Shown: positions 54,752-64,000 of the stretch, in pieces
How the letters are laid out: every line of letters starts with the position of its first letter
How positions within the stretch are numbered: position 1 is the first letter of the stretch
Assembly (NCBI RefSeq): GCF_021390575.1
Contig: NZ_JAJEJQ010000001.1
Span: 372,001 to 436,000 of the forward strand
Length of the DNA: 64,000 bases
Source: Paraburkholderia adhaesiva
GTDB taxonomy: Bacteria; Pseudomonadota; Gammaproteobacteria; Burkholderiales; Burkholderiaceae
Direction of reading: 5' to 3'
Notes under the pieces: generated by a model
Databases searched by the model: none
Told to the model about the DNA's origin: nothing
The model's input: only the letters and a program-made list of their open reading frames with translations
Made by a program: the position numbers and the translations under genes

Positions 54752-55180
54752 TCAGTGCTTGCGGTGCGGGCAGTTTTCCTTCGTGCACCCGCCGTAGAGC
54801 GCGAGCGCGTGTTCCTGCAGCTTGAAGCCGCGCTCCGCGGCGATCGCCTGCTGGCGTTTTTCGATTTCGGGGTCGAAGAACTCCTCGACGCGCCCGCAGT
54901 CGAGGCAGACGAGGTGGTCGTGATGGCTGCCCTCGTTCAGTTCGAAGACTGCCTTGCCCGATTCGAAGTTGCTGCGCGTGAGCAGTCCGGCTTGCTCGAA
55001 CTGCGTGAGCACGCGGTAGACGGTTGCAAGCCCGATGTCGAGTTCCTCATTGAGCAGGTTGCGATAGACGTCTTCAGCGGTGAGGTGACGCACCGGGCTG
55101 TGTTGGAAAATTTCCAGGATCTTGAGTCTAGGCAGAGTTGCCTTGAGCCCGATATTCTTGAGATCGGCTGGATTGGTCAT
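54752..55180 (-). CDS. fur: Ferric uptake regulator
   Basis: A 142-residue Fur protein, the iron-responsive repressor. The DNA-binding domain contains [17 protein letters not shown] and [25 protein letters not shown]. Metal sites are in [20 protein letters not shown] and the C-terminal Cys pair ([13 protein letters not shown]). It is divergent from bamE, the usual arrangement in proteobacteria. I did not find a clear Fur box in the 167-bp shared region. Confidence 0.97.
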   Translation of the reverse strand: MTNPADLKNIGLKATLPRLKILEIFQHSPVRHLTAEDVYRNLLNEELDIGLATVYRVLTQFEQAGLLTRSNFESGKAVFELNEGSHHDHLVCLDCGRVEEFFDPEIEKRQQAIAAERGFKLQEHALALYGGCTKENCPHRKH

Positions 55181-55347
55181 GACGAGTAGTCCCTGGAGTA
55201 CAATGCTGGGTTCTAATGTTAATGCGGTTTGCTGTTCCGGTCATCTTTGGCACAAATTTGGCAGATTCGTCGGCAGTTTCGATAGTCAATAGACATAGTT
55301 ATTCGACAGTAGGCGCGGCTTCGCGACAAGCCCGCACGGTGAGGCAA

Positions 55348-56250
55348 ATGATTCCAGAATCCAAAACGATCGGTCGGGGCGGCCGTCTTTCGAGCGCCCT
55401 GGCATGCGCCCTGCTGGCCGCAGCAGCACTTTCGGGGCTTTCCGGCTGCTCGACTTACGACAGCCTCACGCAGCGCGTCGCACAGAAGATTACGCCGTAC
55501 CGGATCACGATCGTCCAGGGCAACTTCGTGTCCAAGGAGGCCGCGGCCCAGATGCATGTGGGCATGTCGCGCGCCGAGGTGCGCCAGCTGCTCGGCACGC
55601 CGCTCCTGACGGACATGTTCCACGACAACCGCTGGGACTACGTCTTCTATTTCAAGCGCGGCTCGACCGCGGTGGTCCAGCAGCGTGACTTCATCGTGAT
55701 GTTCGAAGGCGACCGTGTCGCGAGCTGGTCCGGCGGCGACGACCTGCCTTCGAACCTGGAACTGCTTGCCGAAATCGACGGTGACCGCTCAGGCAAGAAG
55801 CACGCCACCGCGCCCGCGTCGCCGGCCGTTGCCGCGGCGGCTGCCTCGGAGGCCGCTGCAGCTGCCGTCGGTCCGACTGTCCCCGATACCGCGCGCACGC
55901 CGTCGTCGGATCTCGGCACCGCCACGTCCGCACTGCCGCTCGACGCCAACGCGCAAGCCGCTGCCGCTGCGAACCGCGCCACGGACGCGGTGCAGATGCC
56001 GGCCAGGGTGACGCCGTCGGTGCGTGCGAACGCGCCGCTGTCGAATGCGCTGCCGCCGAACGGGGGCACGATGCCGTCGCAGGTTCAGCTCCAGCGCAAG
56101 CCGCAGCCGCAGGTCCAGGGCTTCGAGTCGAACCCCGTCGGTCCGACCACGGGCGCGCAGGGCACCGGCAACACGAATACGCAGCCGCCGGCACCGAGCG
56201 AACCGCTCACGGCGCCGCCTGCTATGCCGGCCTCCGGAACGGGCGACTGA
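55348..56250 (+). CDS. bamE: Outer-membrane assembly lipoprotein BamE with long C-terminal extension
   Basis: A 300-residue lipoprotein of the BAM complex, which inserts beta-barrel proteins into the outer membrane. The lipobox LSGLSGCS places the lipidated Cys at about residue 29. The SmpA/OmlA domain (about 38-140) shows ITPYRITIVQGNFVSKEAA, MHVGMSRAEVRQLLGTPL and DNRWDYVFYF. The remaining about 160 residues are Ala/Pro/Thr-rich and probably disordered; E. coli BamE lacks this part. The start ATG 55348 fits a 28-residue signal. Confidence 0.93.
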   Translation: MIPESKTIGRGGRLSSALACALLAAAALSGLSGCSTYDSLTQRVAQKITPYRITIVQGNFVSKEAAAQMHVGMSRAEVRQLLGTPLLTDMFHDNRWDYVFYFKRGSTAVVQQRDFIVMFEGDRVASWSGGDDLPSNLELLAEIDGDRSGKKHATAPASPAVAAAAASEAAAAAVGPTVPDTARTPSSDLGTATSALPLDANAQAAAAANRATDAVQMPARVTPSVRANAPLSNALPPNGGTMPSQVQLQRKPQPQVQGFESNPVGPTTGAQGTGNTNTQPPAPSEPLTAPPAMPASGTGD

Positions 56251-56310
56251 TCGGGTTGTCCGTTAGCGATACAAGGTGAAGCGCGCCGGTTGGGCTGCGC
56301 TTACCTTCTT

Positions 56311-56341
56311 GTCGGCGGCTTCGGGCCGCCGTGTTTTTTTC
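56311..56341 (+). terminator. Rho-independent terminator of bamE
   Basis: CGGCGGC-TTCGG-GCCGCCG followed by TGTTTTTTTT, before dapB. Confidence 0.9.
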
Positions 56342-56390
56342 GCAGTGCCGGTTTCAGTGCCGGCGCCGCGCCAACGTTGCGGGAATGAAC

Positions 56391-57188
56391 ATGAGAATCG
56401 CAATTGCCGGGGCGTCGGGCCGCATGGGCCGGATGCTCATCGAAACCGTCCTGAATTCGCCCGATGTGACCCTGTCGGGTGCGCTGGACCGCAAGGGCTC
56501 AGCGGCCATTGGTCAGGACGCTGGCGCGCTCCTTGGCAAGGACACTGGCGTGCGCATCACGGACGACATCGACGCCGTGTTCGCAGCGAGCGATTGCCTG
56601 ATCGACTTCACTCGCCCGGAAGGCACGCTCGTGCATCTGGAGGCCGCGCAGCGCCACAACGTCAAAATGGTGATCGGCACGACCGGATTCGACGCGCAGC
56701 AGAAGGCGCAGCTCACGGCCGCCGCCGAAAAGGTTGCCATCATGTTCGCGGCGAATATGAGCGTCGGCGTCAACGTCACGCTCAAGCTGCTCGAGTACGC
56801 GGCGCGTTTCTTCGCGACCGGCTATGACATCGAGGTCATCGAGGCGCACCACCGCCACAAGGTCGACGCGCCCTCGGGCACGGCACTCGCGATGGGCGAA
56901 GCGGTTGCGCATGCGCTCGGCCGCAGTCTGGACGACTGCGCCGTCTACGGGCGCCATGGCGTGACCGGCGAGCGCGATCCGTCGACCATCGGGTTTTCGG
57001 CGATTCGCGGCGGCGACATTGTCGGCGACCATACCGTTCTGTTTGCAGGTATTGGCGAGCGCATCGAGATCACGCACAAGTCGTCGAGTCGCCAGTCTTA
57101 CGCGCAGGGCAGCGTGCGCGCGGCGCGCTTTCTCGAAGACAAATCGCGCGGGCTGTACGATATGCAGGACGTGCTCGGCCTGCGCTGA
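56391..57188 (+). CDS. dapB: 4-hydroxy-tetrahydrodipicolinate reductase
   Basis: A 265-residue enzyme of lysine and diaminopimelate synthesis. The NAD(P) fold starts [15 protein letters not shown], followed by [13 protein letters not shown] and GTTGFD. The catalytic and substrate region [21 protein letters not shown] is intact. ATG 56391 gives the standard length and start; ATG 56385 adds two residues. It has its own transcript after the bamE terminator, and the ExbB-like gene follows 78 bp later. Confidence 0.96.
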   Translation: MRIAIAGASGRMGRMLIETVLNSPDVTLSGALDRKGSAAIGQDAGALLGKDTGVRITDDIDAVFAASDCLIDFTRPEGTLVHLEAAQRHNVKMVIGTTGFDAQQKAQLTAAAEKVAIMFAANMSVGVNVTLKLLEYAARFFATGYDIEVIEAHHRHKVDAPSGTALAMGEAVAHALGRSLDDCAVYGRHGVTGERDPSTIGFSAIRGGDIVGDHTVLFAGIGERIEITHKSSSRQSYAQGSVRAARFLEDKSRGLYDMQDVLGLR

Positions 57189-57266
57189 GCGCATCGTCCC
57201 AAATCGACCCCGGCGCGCGGGTCGGACAATTGGCTGAATAGCCGGATTACCGGATAGCGAGGTCAG

Positions 57267-57977
57267 ATGGCAACGGGTACCGGAGTCATTCACTATCTGC
57301 AGACGAGCGATGCCGTCACGCACGCGGTGGCGTGGGTGTTGCTCGCGATGTCGGTTGCGAGCTGGTGCTTTCTGATCGTCAAGGCTTCGCTGCTCGTGCG
57401 CGCGAAGCGCCAGGGGCCGCGTGCGATCGCGCAGTTCTGGCAGGCGCGCACGCTTTCCGAAGGCGTCGCACTCATGCGGCGCGCCGACCGGGAGCGTATC
57501 TTTGCCCCGCTGGCCGAAGCGGCGCTCGCAGCCGCCGAGGCCGACACATCCGGCGTGCTGCTCGCCAGAGTCGATCGCAGCGAACGCGTGCTGCGGGCGC
57601 TACGCACCGCATTGCTGGCGTCGCAGCGGCGGCTTGAATTTGGGCACGTGCTGCTCGCGTCGGTGGGCAGTACGGCGCCCTTCGTCGGCCTGCTCGGCAC
57701 CGTGTGGGGCATCTATCACGCGCTCGGCAGCATTGCTGCGAGCGGTCAGGCCATGATCGAGAACGTCGCCGGCCCCGTGGGCGAGGCGCTCATCATGACG
57801 GCCTTCGGTCTCGTCGTCGCCATTCCGGCTGTGCTCGCCTATAACGTGCTCGGGCGGCTCGCGCGCCAGCTCGGCGACGATCTCGACGGCTTCGCGCACG
57901 ATCTGCACGCCTACGTCTGCCCGCCCGCAGGCACAGCGCCGCGGCGCCAGGCGGCGCTCGAATCGGACCCCGACTGA
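57267..57977 (+). CDS. MotA/TolQ/ExbB proton-channel family protein
   Basis: A 236-residue inner-membrane protein with three hydrophobic helices: about 20-40, then the pair GHVLLASVGSTAPFVGLLGTVWGIY and EALIMTAFGLVVAIPAVLAYNVL. These two blocks are the ExbB/TolQ proton-channel signature. It probably forms a proton-motive-force motor with the ExbD-like partner encoded 28 bp downstream. No TonB or TolR/TolA gene is present nearby, so the energised system cannot be named. Confidence 0.93.
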   Translation: MATGTGVIHYLQTSDAVTHAVAWVLLAMSVASWCFLIVKASLLVRAKRQGPRAIAQFWQARTLSEGVALMRRADRERIFAPLAEAALAAAEADTSGVLLARVDRSERVLRALRTALLASQRRLEFGHVLLASVGSTAPFVGLLGTVWGIYHALGSIAASGQAMIENVAGPVGEALIMTAFGLVVAIPAVLAYNVLGRLARQLGDDLDGFAHDLHAYVCPPAGTAPRRQAALESDPD

Positions 57978-58005
57978 CACCGTTCGCGCGACGAAGGAGC
58001 ATCTG

Positions 58006-58440
58006 ATGGCATTCGGCGGACTCGAAAGAAAGCGCGACTCGGCGCCGATGGCGGACATCAACATGACGCCGCTCATCGACGTCATGCTCGTGCTGCTCGT
58101 CATCTTCATCATCACCGCGCCACTTTTCACGCACGCAATCCGGCTCGATCTGCCGCAGGTCGCAGCCGAGCCCGCGCGGCAGACGCCGCAGACCGTCGCG
58201 CTGTCCATCGACGCCGCCGGCAAGCTCTACTGGAATGGCCAGCCGATCTCCCTCGACGAGATGCGCGCGCGCTTCACCGCCGCCGGCAAGGCGGCCGAGG
58301 ACGCCCAGCCCGATCTGCAGTTGCGGGCTGCACGCGACACGCGCTATGAGGTGATCGCGCAGGTCATGGGCGCAGCGCAGCAGGCGGGGATTGCGCGCAT
58401 CGGCTTTGTGACCGAGCCGCCGCACGACGGCAAACAGTGA
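58006..58440 (+). CDS. ExbD/TolR-family biopolymer transport protein
   Basis: A 144-residue single-span protein. The N-terminal helix MADINMTPLIDVMLVLLVIF contains the conserved Asp that carries protons in ExbD/TolR. A periplasmic domain follows (IDAAGKLYWNGQPISLDEM, VIAQVMGAAQQAGIARIGFV). GAAGGAG precedes the ATG. It pairs with the ExbB-like protein. Confidence 0.94.
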   Translation: MAFGGLERKRDSAPMADINMTPLIDVMLVLLVIFIITAPLFTHAIRLDLPQVAAEPARQTPQTVALSIDAAGKLYWNGQPISLDEMRARFTAAGKAAEDAQPDLQLRAARDTRYEVIAQVMGAAQQAGIARIGFVTEPPHDGKQ

Positions 58441-58567
58441 GCTCGGCGCCGGTGCGGCGCGCTTCTCGCATCGGATGGCGGTCCTGGTGCGCTTTGCGCG
58501 CAGTCCCTCGAGCGCCTACTTCGCAGCCGCGAATCCCATAAGGCGGAAAACGCGGCCAGCTCAACGG

Positions 58568-58573
58568 TATAAT
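58568..58573 (+). promoter_or_regulatory. -10 element for leuS
   Basis: A perfect TATAAT, 131 bp before the leuS ATG. The -35 region is not recognisable. It predicts a leader of about 124 nt. Confidence 0.45.
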
Positions 58574-58589
58574 CAGCGTTTCCCTGTAA

Positions 58590-61298
<2,709 letters not shown>

Positions 61299-61321
61299 TT
61301 TAGCCTCATCCGATGCGTCGA

Positions 61322-61346
61322 GGGTGGCACGCGTGGCGTGCCGCCC
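61322..61346 (+). other. Hairpin in the leuS-lptE intergenic region
   Basis: GGGTGGCACGC pairs with GCGTGCCGCCC (one T.G) around GTG. It lacks a T-run and may process or stabilise the leuS-lptE transcript. Confidence 0.5.
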
Positions 61347-61380
61347 ACGCTCCGAACCTGTCGCGAACCCGGGAGCTCAT

Positions 61381-61932
61381 GTGATTCGCAGATCGTTTCT
61401 GTTACTGGCATGCAGCGCGCTGATGCTTTCGGCGTGCGGATTCCAGCTGCGCGGGCAGCAGGACTTTGCGTTCAAGCGCCTCGCCGTCGTCGGCGCGACG
61501 CCGCCCGTCGCGGCGCGCATCACGCGCCTCGTCGAAGGGGGGAGCGATTCGGTGGTGGTCCAGTCGGTGTCCAACGCCGACGCGGTCCTGCACATTACCG
61601 AAGGGCGCAGCTTCAATACGCTCACGCTCAACCAGCTGGGCGTGGTCCAGGAATACCAGGTCAACTTGACGCTCAACTACACGTTGACGTCACCCGACGG
61701 CTCAGTGCTGATCCGGCCGAGTGCGATCGCATTGAACCGCGCGATGACGTATAGCGACCAGTTCTCCACGGCGAAGGTGACGGAATCCGACCTGCTGTTC
61801 GCGGACATGCAAAAGGACGCCGTCGATCAGCTCATGCGCCGGCTGGGTGTCCTGAGAACACTGCACCCGACGCCGGAGCAGGTCGTGCCGGGCGTGGCGC
61901 CTGGTGCGCCGCTGCCGCCGCCGCCGCTCTGA
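61381..61932 (+). CDS. lptE: LPS-assembly lipoprotein LptE
   Basis: A 183-residue outer-membrane lipoprotein that plugs the LptD barrel and is needed for lipopolysaccharide export. The lipobox LMLSACGF places the lipidated Cys near residue 19, and the core FQLRGQQDFAFKRLAV is typical. Gene order leuS-lptE-holA is conserved. A GTG start at 61381 with GGGAGCT upstream is better than the earlier GTG at 61324. The Pro-rich C-terminal tail is unremarkable. Confidence 0.92.
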   Translation: MIRRSFLLLACSALMLSACGFQLRGQQDFAFKRLAVVGATPPVAARITRLVEGGSDSVVVQSVSNADAVLHITEGRSFNTLTLNQLGVVQEYQVNLTLNYTLTSPDGSVLIRPSAIALNRAMTYSDQFSTAKVTESDLLFADMQKDAVDQLMRRLGVLRTLHPTPEQVVPGVAPGAPLPPPPL

Positions 61933-61970
61933 TGCTTTCTTTTCGTCCCGATCAGACGTAAGCGCTATCC

Positions 61971-63146
61971 ATGCAACTGCGACTCGACGCACTCGAACCG
62001 CACCTCACGAAAGGGCTTGCCGGGCTCTACGTCGTCTATGGCGACGAGCATCTGCTGGCCCAGGAGGCGTGCGACCGCATTCGCGCGGCCGCACGCGCGG
62101 CGGGCTACACCGACCGGTCGGTGTTCACCGTCGAGCGCGGTTTCGACTGGAGTTCGCTGCTCGGAGCCAGCCAGTCGATGTCGCTTTTCGGCGATCGCCA
62201 ACTGGTCGAGTTGCGCATTCCCTCGGGCAAGCCGGGCAAGGAAGGCGCGGACGCGCTGAAGACGCTCGCTGGATCGGCAAATCCCGACGTGCTCATGCTT
62301 GTCACGCTGCCGCGCCTGGACGCAGCGACACAGAAGTCGGCGTGGTTCACGGCGCTGGCCGACAGCGGCGTCGCGCTGAAGGTCGATCCCGTCGAACGCG
62401 CGCAATTGCCGAACTGGATCGGCCAGCGTCTCGCACAGCAGGGCCAGCGCGTAGCGCCCGGCGAGGACGGGCGGCGCGCACTGCAATTTGTCGCGGAGCG
62501 TGTCGAGGGCAACCTTCTCGCGGCCCATCAGGAGATCCAGAAACTCGGCCTGCTTTATCCCCAGGGGGTGCTGAGCTTCGAACAGATTCACGACGCCGTC
62601 CTCAACGTGGCGCGCTACGACGTCTTCAAGCTCAATGAAGCGATGCTGACCGGCGACGCGGGGCGGCTCGCGCGCATGCTCGACGGTTTGCGCGGCGAGG
62701 GTGAGGCTTCCGTGCTGGTGCTTTGGGCGGTCGTCGAGGAGATCCGCACGCTATTGCGCGTCAAGCGCGGCATCGCAGCGGGTAAGCCACTCGCGATGTT
62801 GTTGCGCGAGAACCGTGTCTGGGGGCCGCGCGAGCGGCTGATCGGCCCGGCGCTGTCGCGCCTTACCGAGCCGGCGCTGGAGCGTGCGCTCGTGCTGGCG
62901 GCGCGGCTGGACCGTCAAGTGAAGGGGCTTGCGGCGCAGGCGCGCGGCGAGTGGCGCAATGCGCTGCCGCCGGACGCGTGGGACGGTCTCTTTGAACTCG
63001 CGATGACGGTCGCTTCGCCACGCGATTCGATCCCCTCTGCGCGGCCGTCTGCTGCTGTGGCCGCGCGCGGCGTCGCTGGGCCAGCGGGCCGCACCGCGTC
63101 GGGCGGCCGACCGCCGTCCGCAGGGCCGGTGCGCCGGCCAGGCTGA
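61971..63146 (+). CDS. holA: DNA polymerase III subunit delta
   Basis: A 391-residue clamp-loader subunit that opens the beta clamp. Conserved blocks are [74 protein letters not shown] and [16 protein letters not shown]. It is longer than E. coli HolA (343) because of an Ala/Pro/Gly/Arg-rich tail of about 45 residues after [12 protein letters not shown]. It lies 38 bp after lptE. Confidence 0.96.
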   Translation: MQLRLDALEPHLTKGLAGLYVVYGDEHLLAQEACDRIRAAARAAGYTDRSVFTVERGFDWSSLLGASQSMSLFGDRQLVELRIPSGKPGKEGADALKTLAGSANPDVLMLVTLPRLDAATQKSAWFTALADSGVALKVDPVERAQLPNWIGQRLAQQGQRVAPGEDGRRALQFVAERVEGNLLAAHQEIQKLGLLYPQGVLSFEQIHDAVLNVARYDVFKLNEAMLTGDAGRLARMLDGLRGEGEASVLVLWAVVEEIRTLLRVKRGIAAGKPLAMLLRENRVWGPRERLIGPALSRLTEPALERALVLAARLDRQVKGLAAQARGEWRNALPPDAWDGLFELAMTVASPRDSIPSARPSAAVAARGVAGPAGRTASGGRPPSAGPVRRPG

Positions 63147-63343
63147 GCCGCCACGGCTCGCCCGGCCAGCCGACCGGCACCTGCTTCCAGCCATCCTGCG
63201 GGGCGATATCGCCACGCGGCCGGCGCTTCGCAACGCTGTTCCGCCTGCCGGGCAGGCCAGGCAGACCACCCGCGCTGGCCTTACAATCAATTTTTCCTGA
63301 ATACGGCTGCGCACGCACTACGCGCCGCATCACGACAGACATC

Positions 63344-64000
63344 ATGGATATCGACCAGTACATGACCGACCTCGGCCGCCGCGCCCGACAGGCCTCGCGA
63401 GCGATGGCCCGGGCGTCGACCGCGGCGAAGAACGCCGCGCTCGAAGCGGTGGCCCAGGCCATCGAGCGCGAGGCGCAGCAACTGAAGGACGCAAACGCAC
63501 GCGACCTCGCGCGCGCAAAGGAGAAGGGCCACGACTCCGCTTTCATCGACCGGCTGACGCTCTCGGACAAGGCGCTGCGGACAATGGTCGAAGGCCTGCG
63601 CCAGGTTGCGGCACTGGCCGATCCGATCGGTGAGATCAACAACCTCAAGTACCGCCCGAGCGGCATCCAGGTGGGTCAGATGCGCGTGCCGCTCGGTGTG
63701 ATCGGCATCATCTACGAATCGCGGCCGAACGTGACGATCGACGCCGCGGCGCTGTGCCTGAAGTCGGGTAACGCGACAATCCTGCGCGGCGGTTCCGAAG
63801 CGCTCGAGTGCAACACGGCGCTTGCGAAGCTGATCGGCGAAGGGCTCGCGGCTGCGGGGCTGCCGCAGGACGCGGTGCAGGTGGTCGAGACCGCCGATCG
63901 CGCGGCGGTGGGCAAGCTCATCACGATGACCGAATACGTCGACGTGATCGTGCCGCGCGGCGGCAAGAGCCTGATCGAGCGCCTGATGGCCGAGGCTCGT
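63344..64000 (+). CDS. proA: Gamma-glutamyl phosphate reductase, 5' part
   Basis: The first 219 codons of ProA, which makes glutamate semialdehyde in proline synthesis; the gene runs off the right edge, so its end is unknown. Blocks seen are [37 protein letters not shown] and [32 protein letters not shown], both diagnostic. The catalytic Cys lies outside. The ATG at 63344 is 197 bp after holA, a spacing that suggests a separate promoter. Confidence 0.95.
   Translation, partial: MDIDQYMTDLGRRARQASRAMARASTAAKNAALEAVAQAIEREAQQLKDANARDLARAKEKGHDSAFIDRLTLSDKALRTMVEGLRQVAALADPIGEINNLKYRPSGIQVGQMRVPLGVIGIIYESRPNVTIDAAALCLKSGNATILRGGSEALECNTALAKLIGEGLAAAGLPQDAVQVVETADRAAVGKLITMTEYVDVIVPRGGKSLIERLMAEAR

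Noticed and set aside
54752..55347. Fur box in the fur-bamE divergent region
   Set aside because: AT-rich stretches near 55280-55310 lack the inverted GATAAT-type pattern on inspection.

Overview
The window is high-GC chromosomal DNA of a Burkholderiaceae beta-proteobacterium, most like Paraburkholderia, Caballeronia or Burkholderia. The assignment rests on protein features: a Burkholderia-type porin, BamE with a long Ala/Pro-rich tail, the uvrA / yajR-like MFS / ssb neighbourhood, the thiL-pgpA-pncC run, araFGH next to dgoKA, and leuS-lptE-holA-proA. No rRNA, tRNA, phage, insertion sequence or CRISPR array was seen. Genes are dense and mostly housekeeping or metabolic. The left edge cuts an AI-2E-type transporter and the right edge cuts proA.

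Layout. 1-6.2 kb: AI-2E family transporter, uvrA (minus), a YajR-like MFS transporter and ssb. 6.2-9.4 kb: a soluble chemoreceptor-like protein and a PLP-dependent threonine dehydratase/serine racemase-type enzyme. 9.9-17.6 kb: a signalling island with three consecutive RcsB/BvgA-type response regulators, an aquaporin-like channel and a 1505-residue BvgS/EvgS-type hybrid kinase, all on the plus strand. 17.8-25.1 kb: LysR regulator, porin, CHRD-domain protein, alpha/beta hydrolase, EcsC-family protein, and a 14-TM drug-efflux MFS with a MarR regulator. 25.2-29.7 kb: a D-amino-acid unit (DSD1-type deaminase, RpiR regulator, N-acyl-D-amino-acid deacylase, RidA). 30.2-40.7 kb: a sugar operon (IclR, dgoK, dgoA, SDR, araF, araG, araH, SDR, SMP-30 lactonase, aldose 1-epimerase). 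41.0-44.7 kb: pyrF, cupin, pncC, pgpA, thiL. 44.9-51.4 kb: maeB, a barnase/barstar-type RNase-inhibitor pair, rsmE, a VOC protein and a spermidine synthase-like protein. 51.4-58.4 kb: tkt, gapA, fur, bamE, dapB and an ExbB/ExbD pair. 58.7 kb to the end: leuS, lptE, holA and partial proA.

How genes work together. The sugar cluster reads as uptake by AraFGH, C1 epimerisation, NAD(P)-dependent oxidation to a lactone, lactone hydrolysis, and (after a dehydratase not in this window) phosphorylation and aldol cleavage by DgoK and DgoA; this suits L-arabinose and/or D-galactose. In the D-amino-acid unit, N-acyl-D-amino acids would be deacylated, the free D-amino acid deaminated, and the reactive enamine/imine removed by RidA. 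A perfect inverted repeat in the divergent regulator/deaminase promoter region is a probable operator.

The most interesting non-coding signals are two arrays of 30-bp imperfect palindromes with about 20-bp linkers. They lie in unrelated 5' leaders, at 27621-27730 and 42439-42568, and both butt against the Shine-Dalgarno sequence of the downstream gene with covarying stems. Others are a leuS leader with mutually exclusive stems, and the three-regulator/one-kinase/aquaporin island with a degenerate second receiver.
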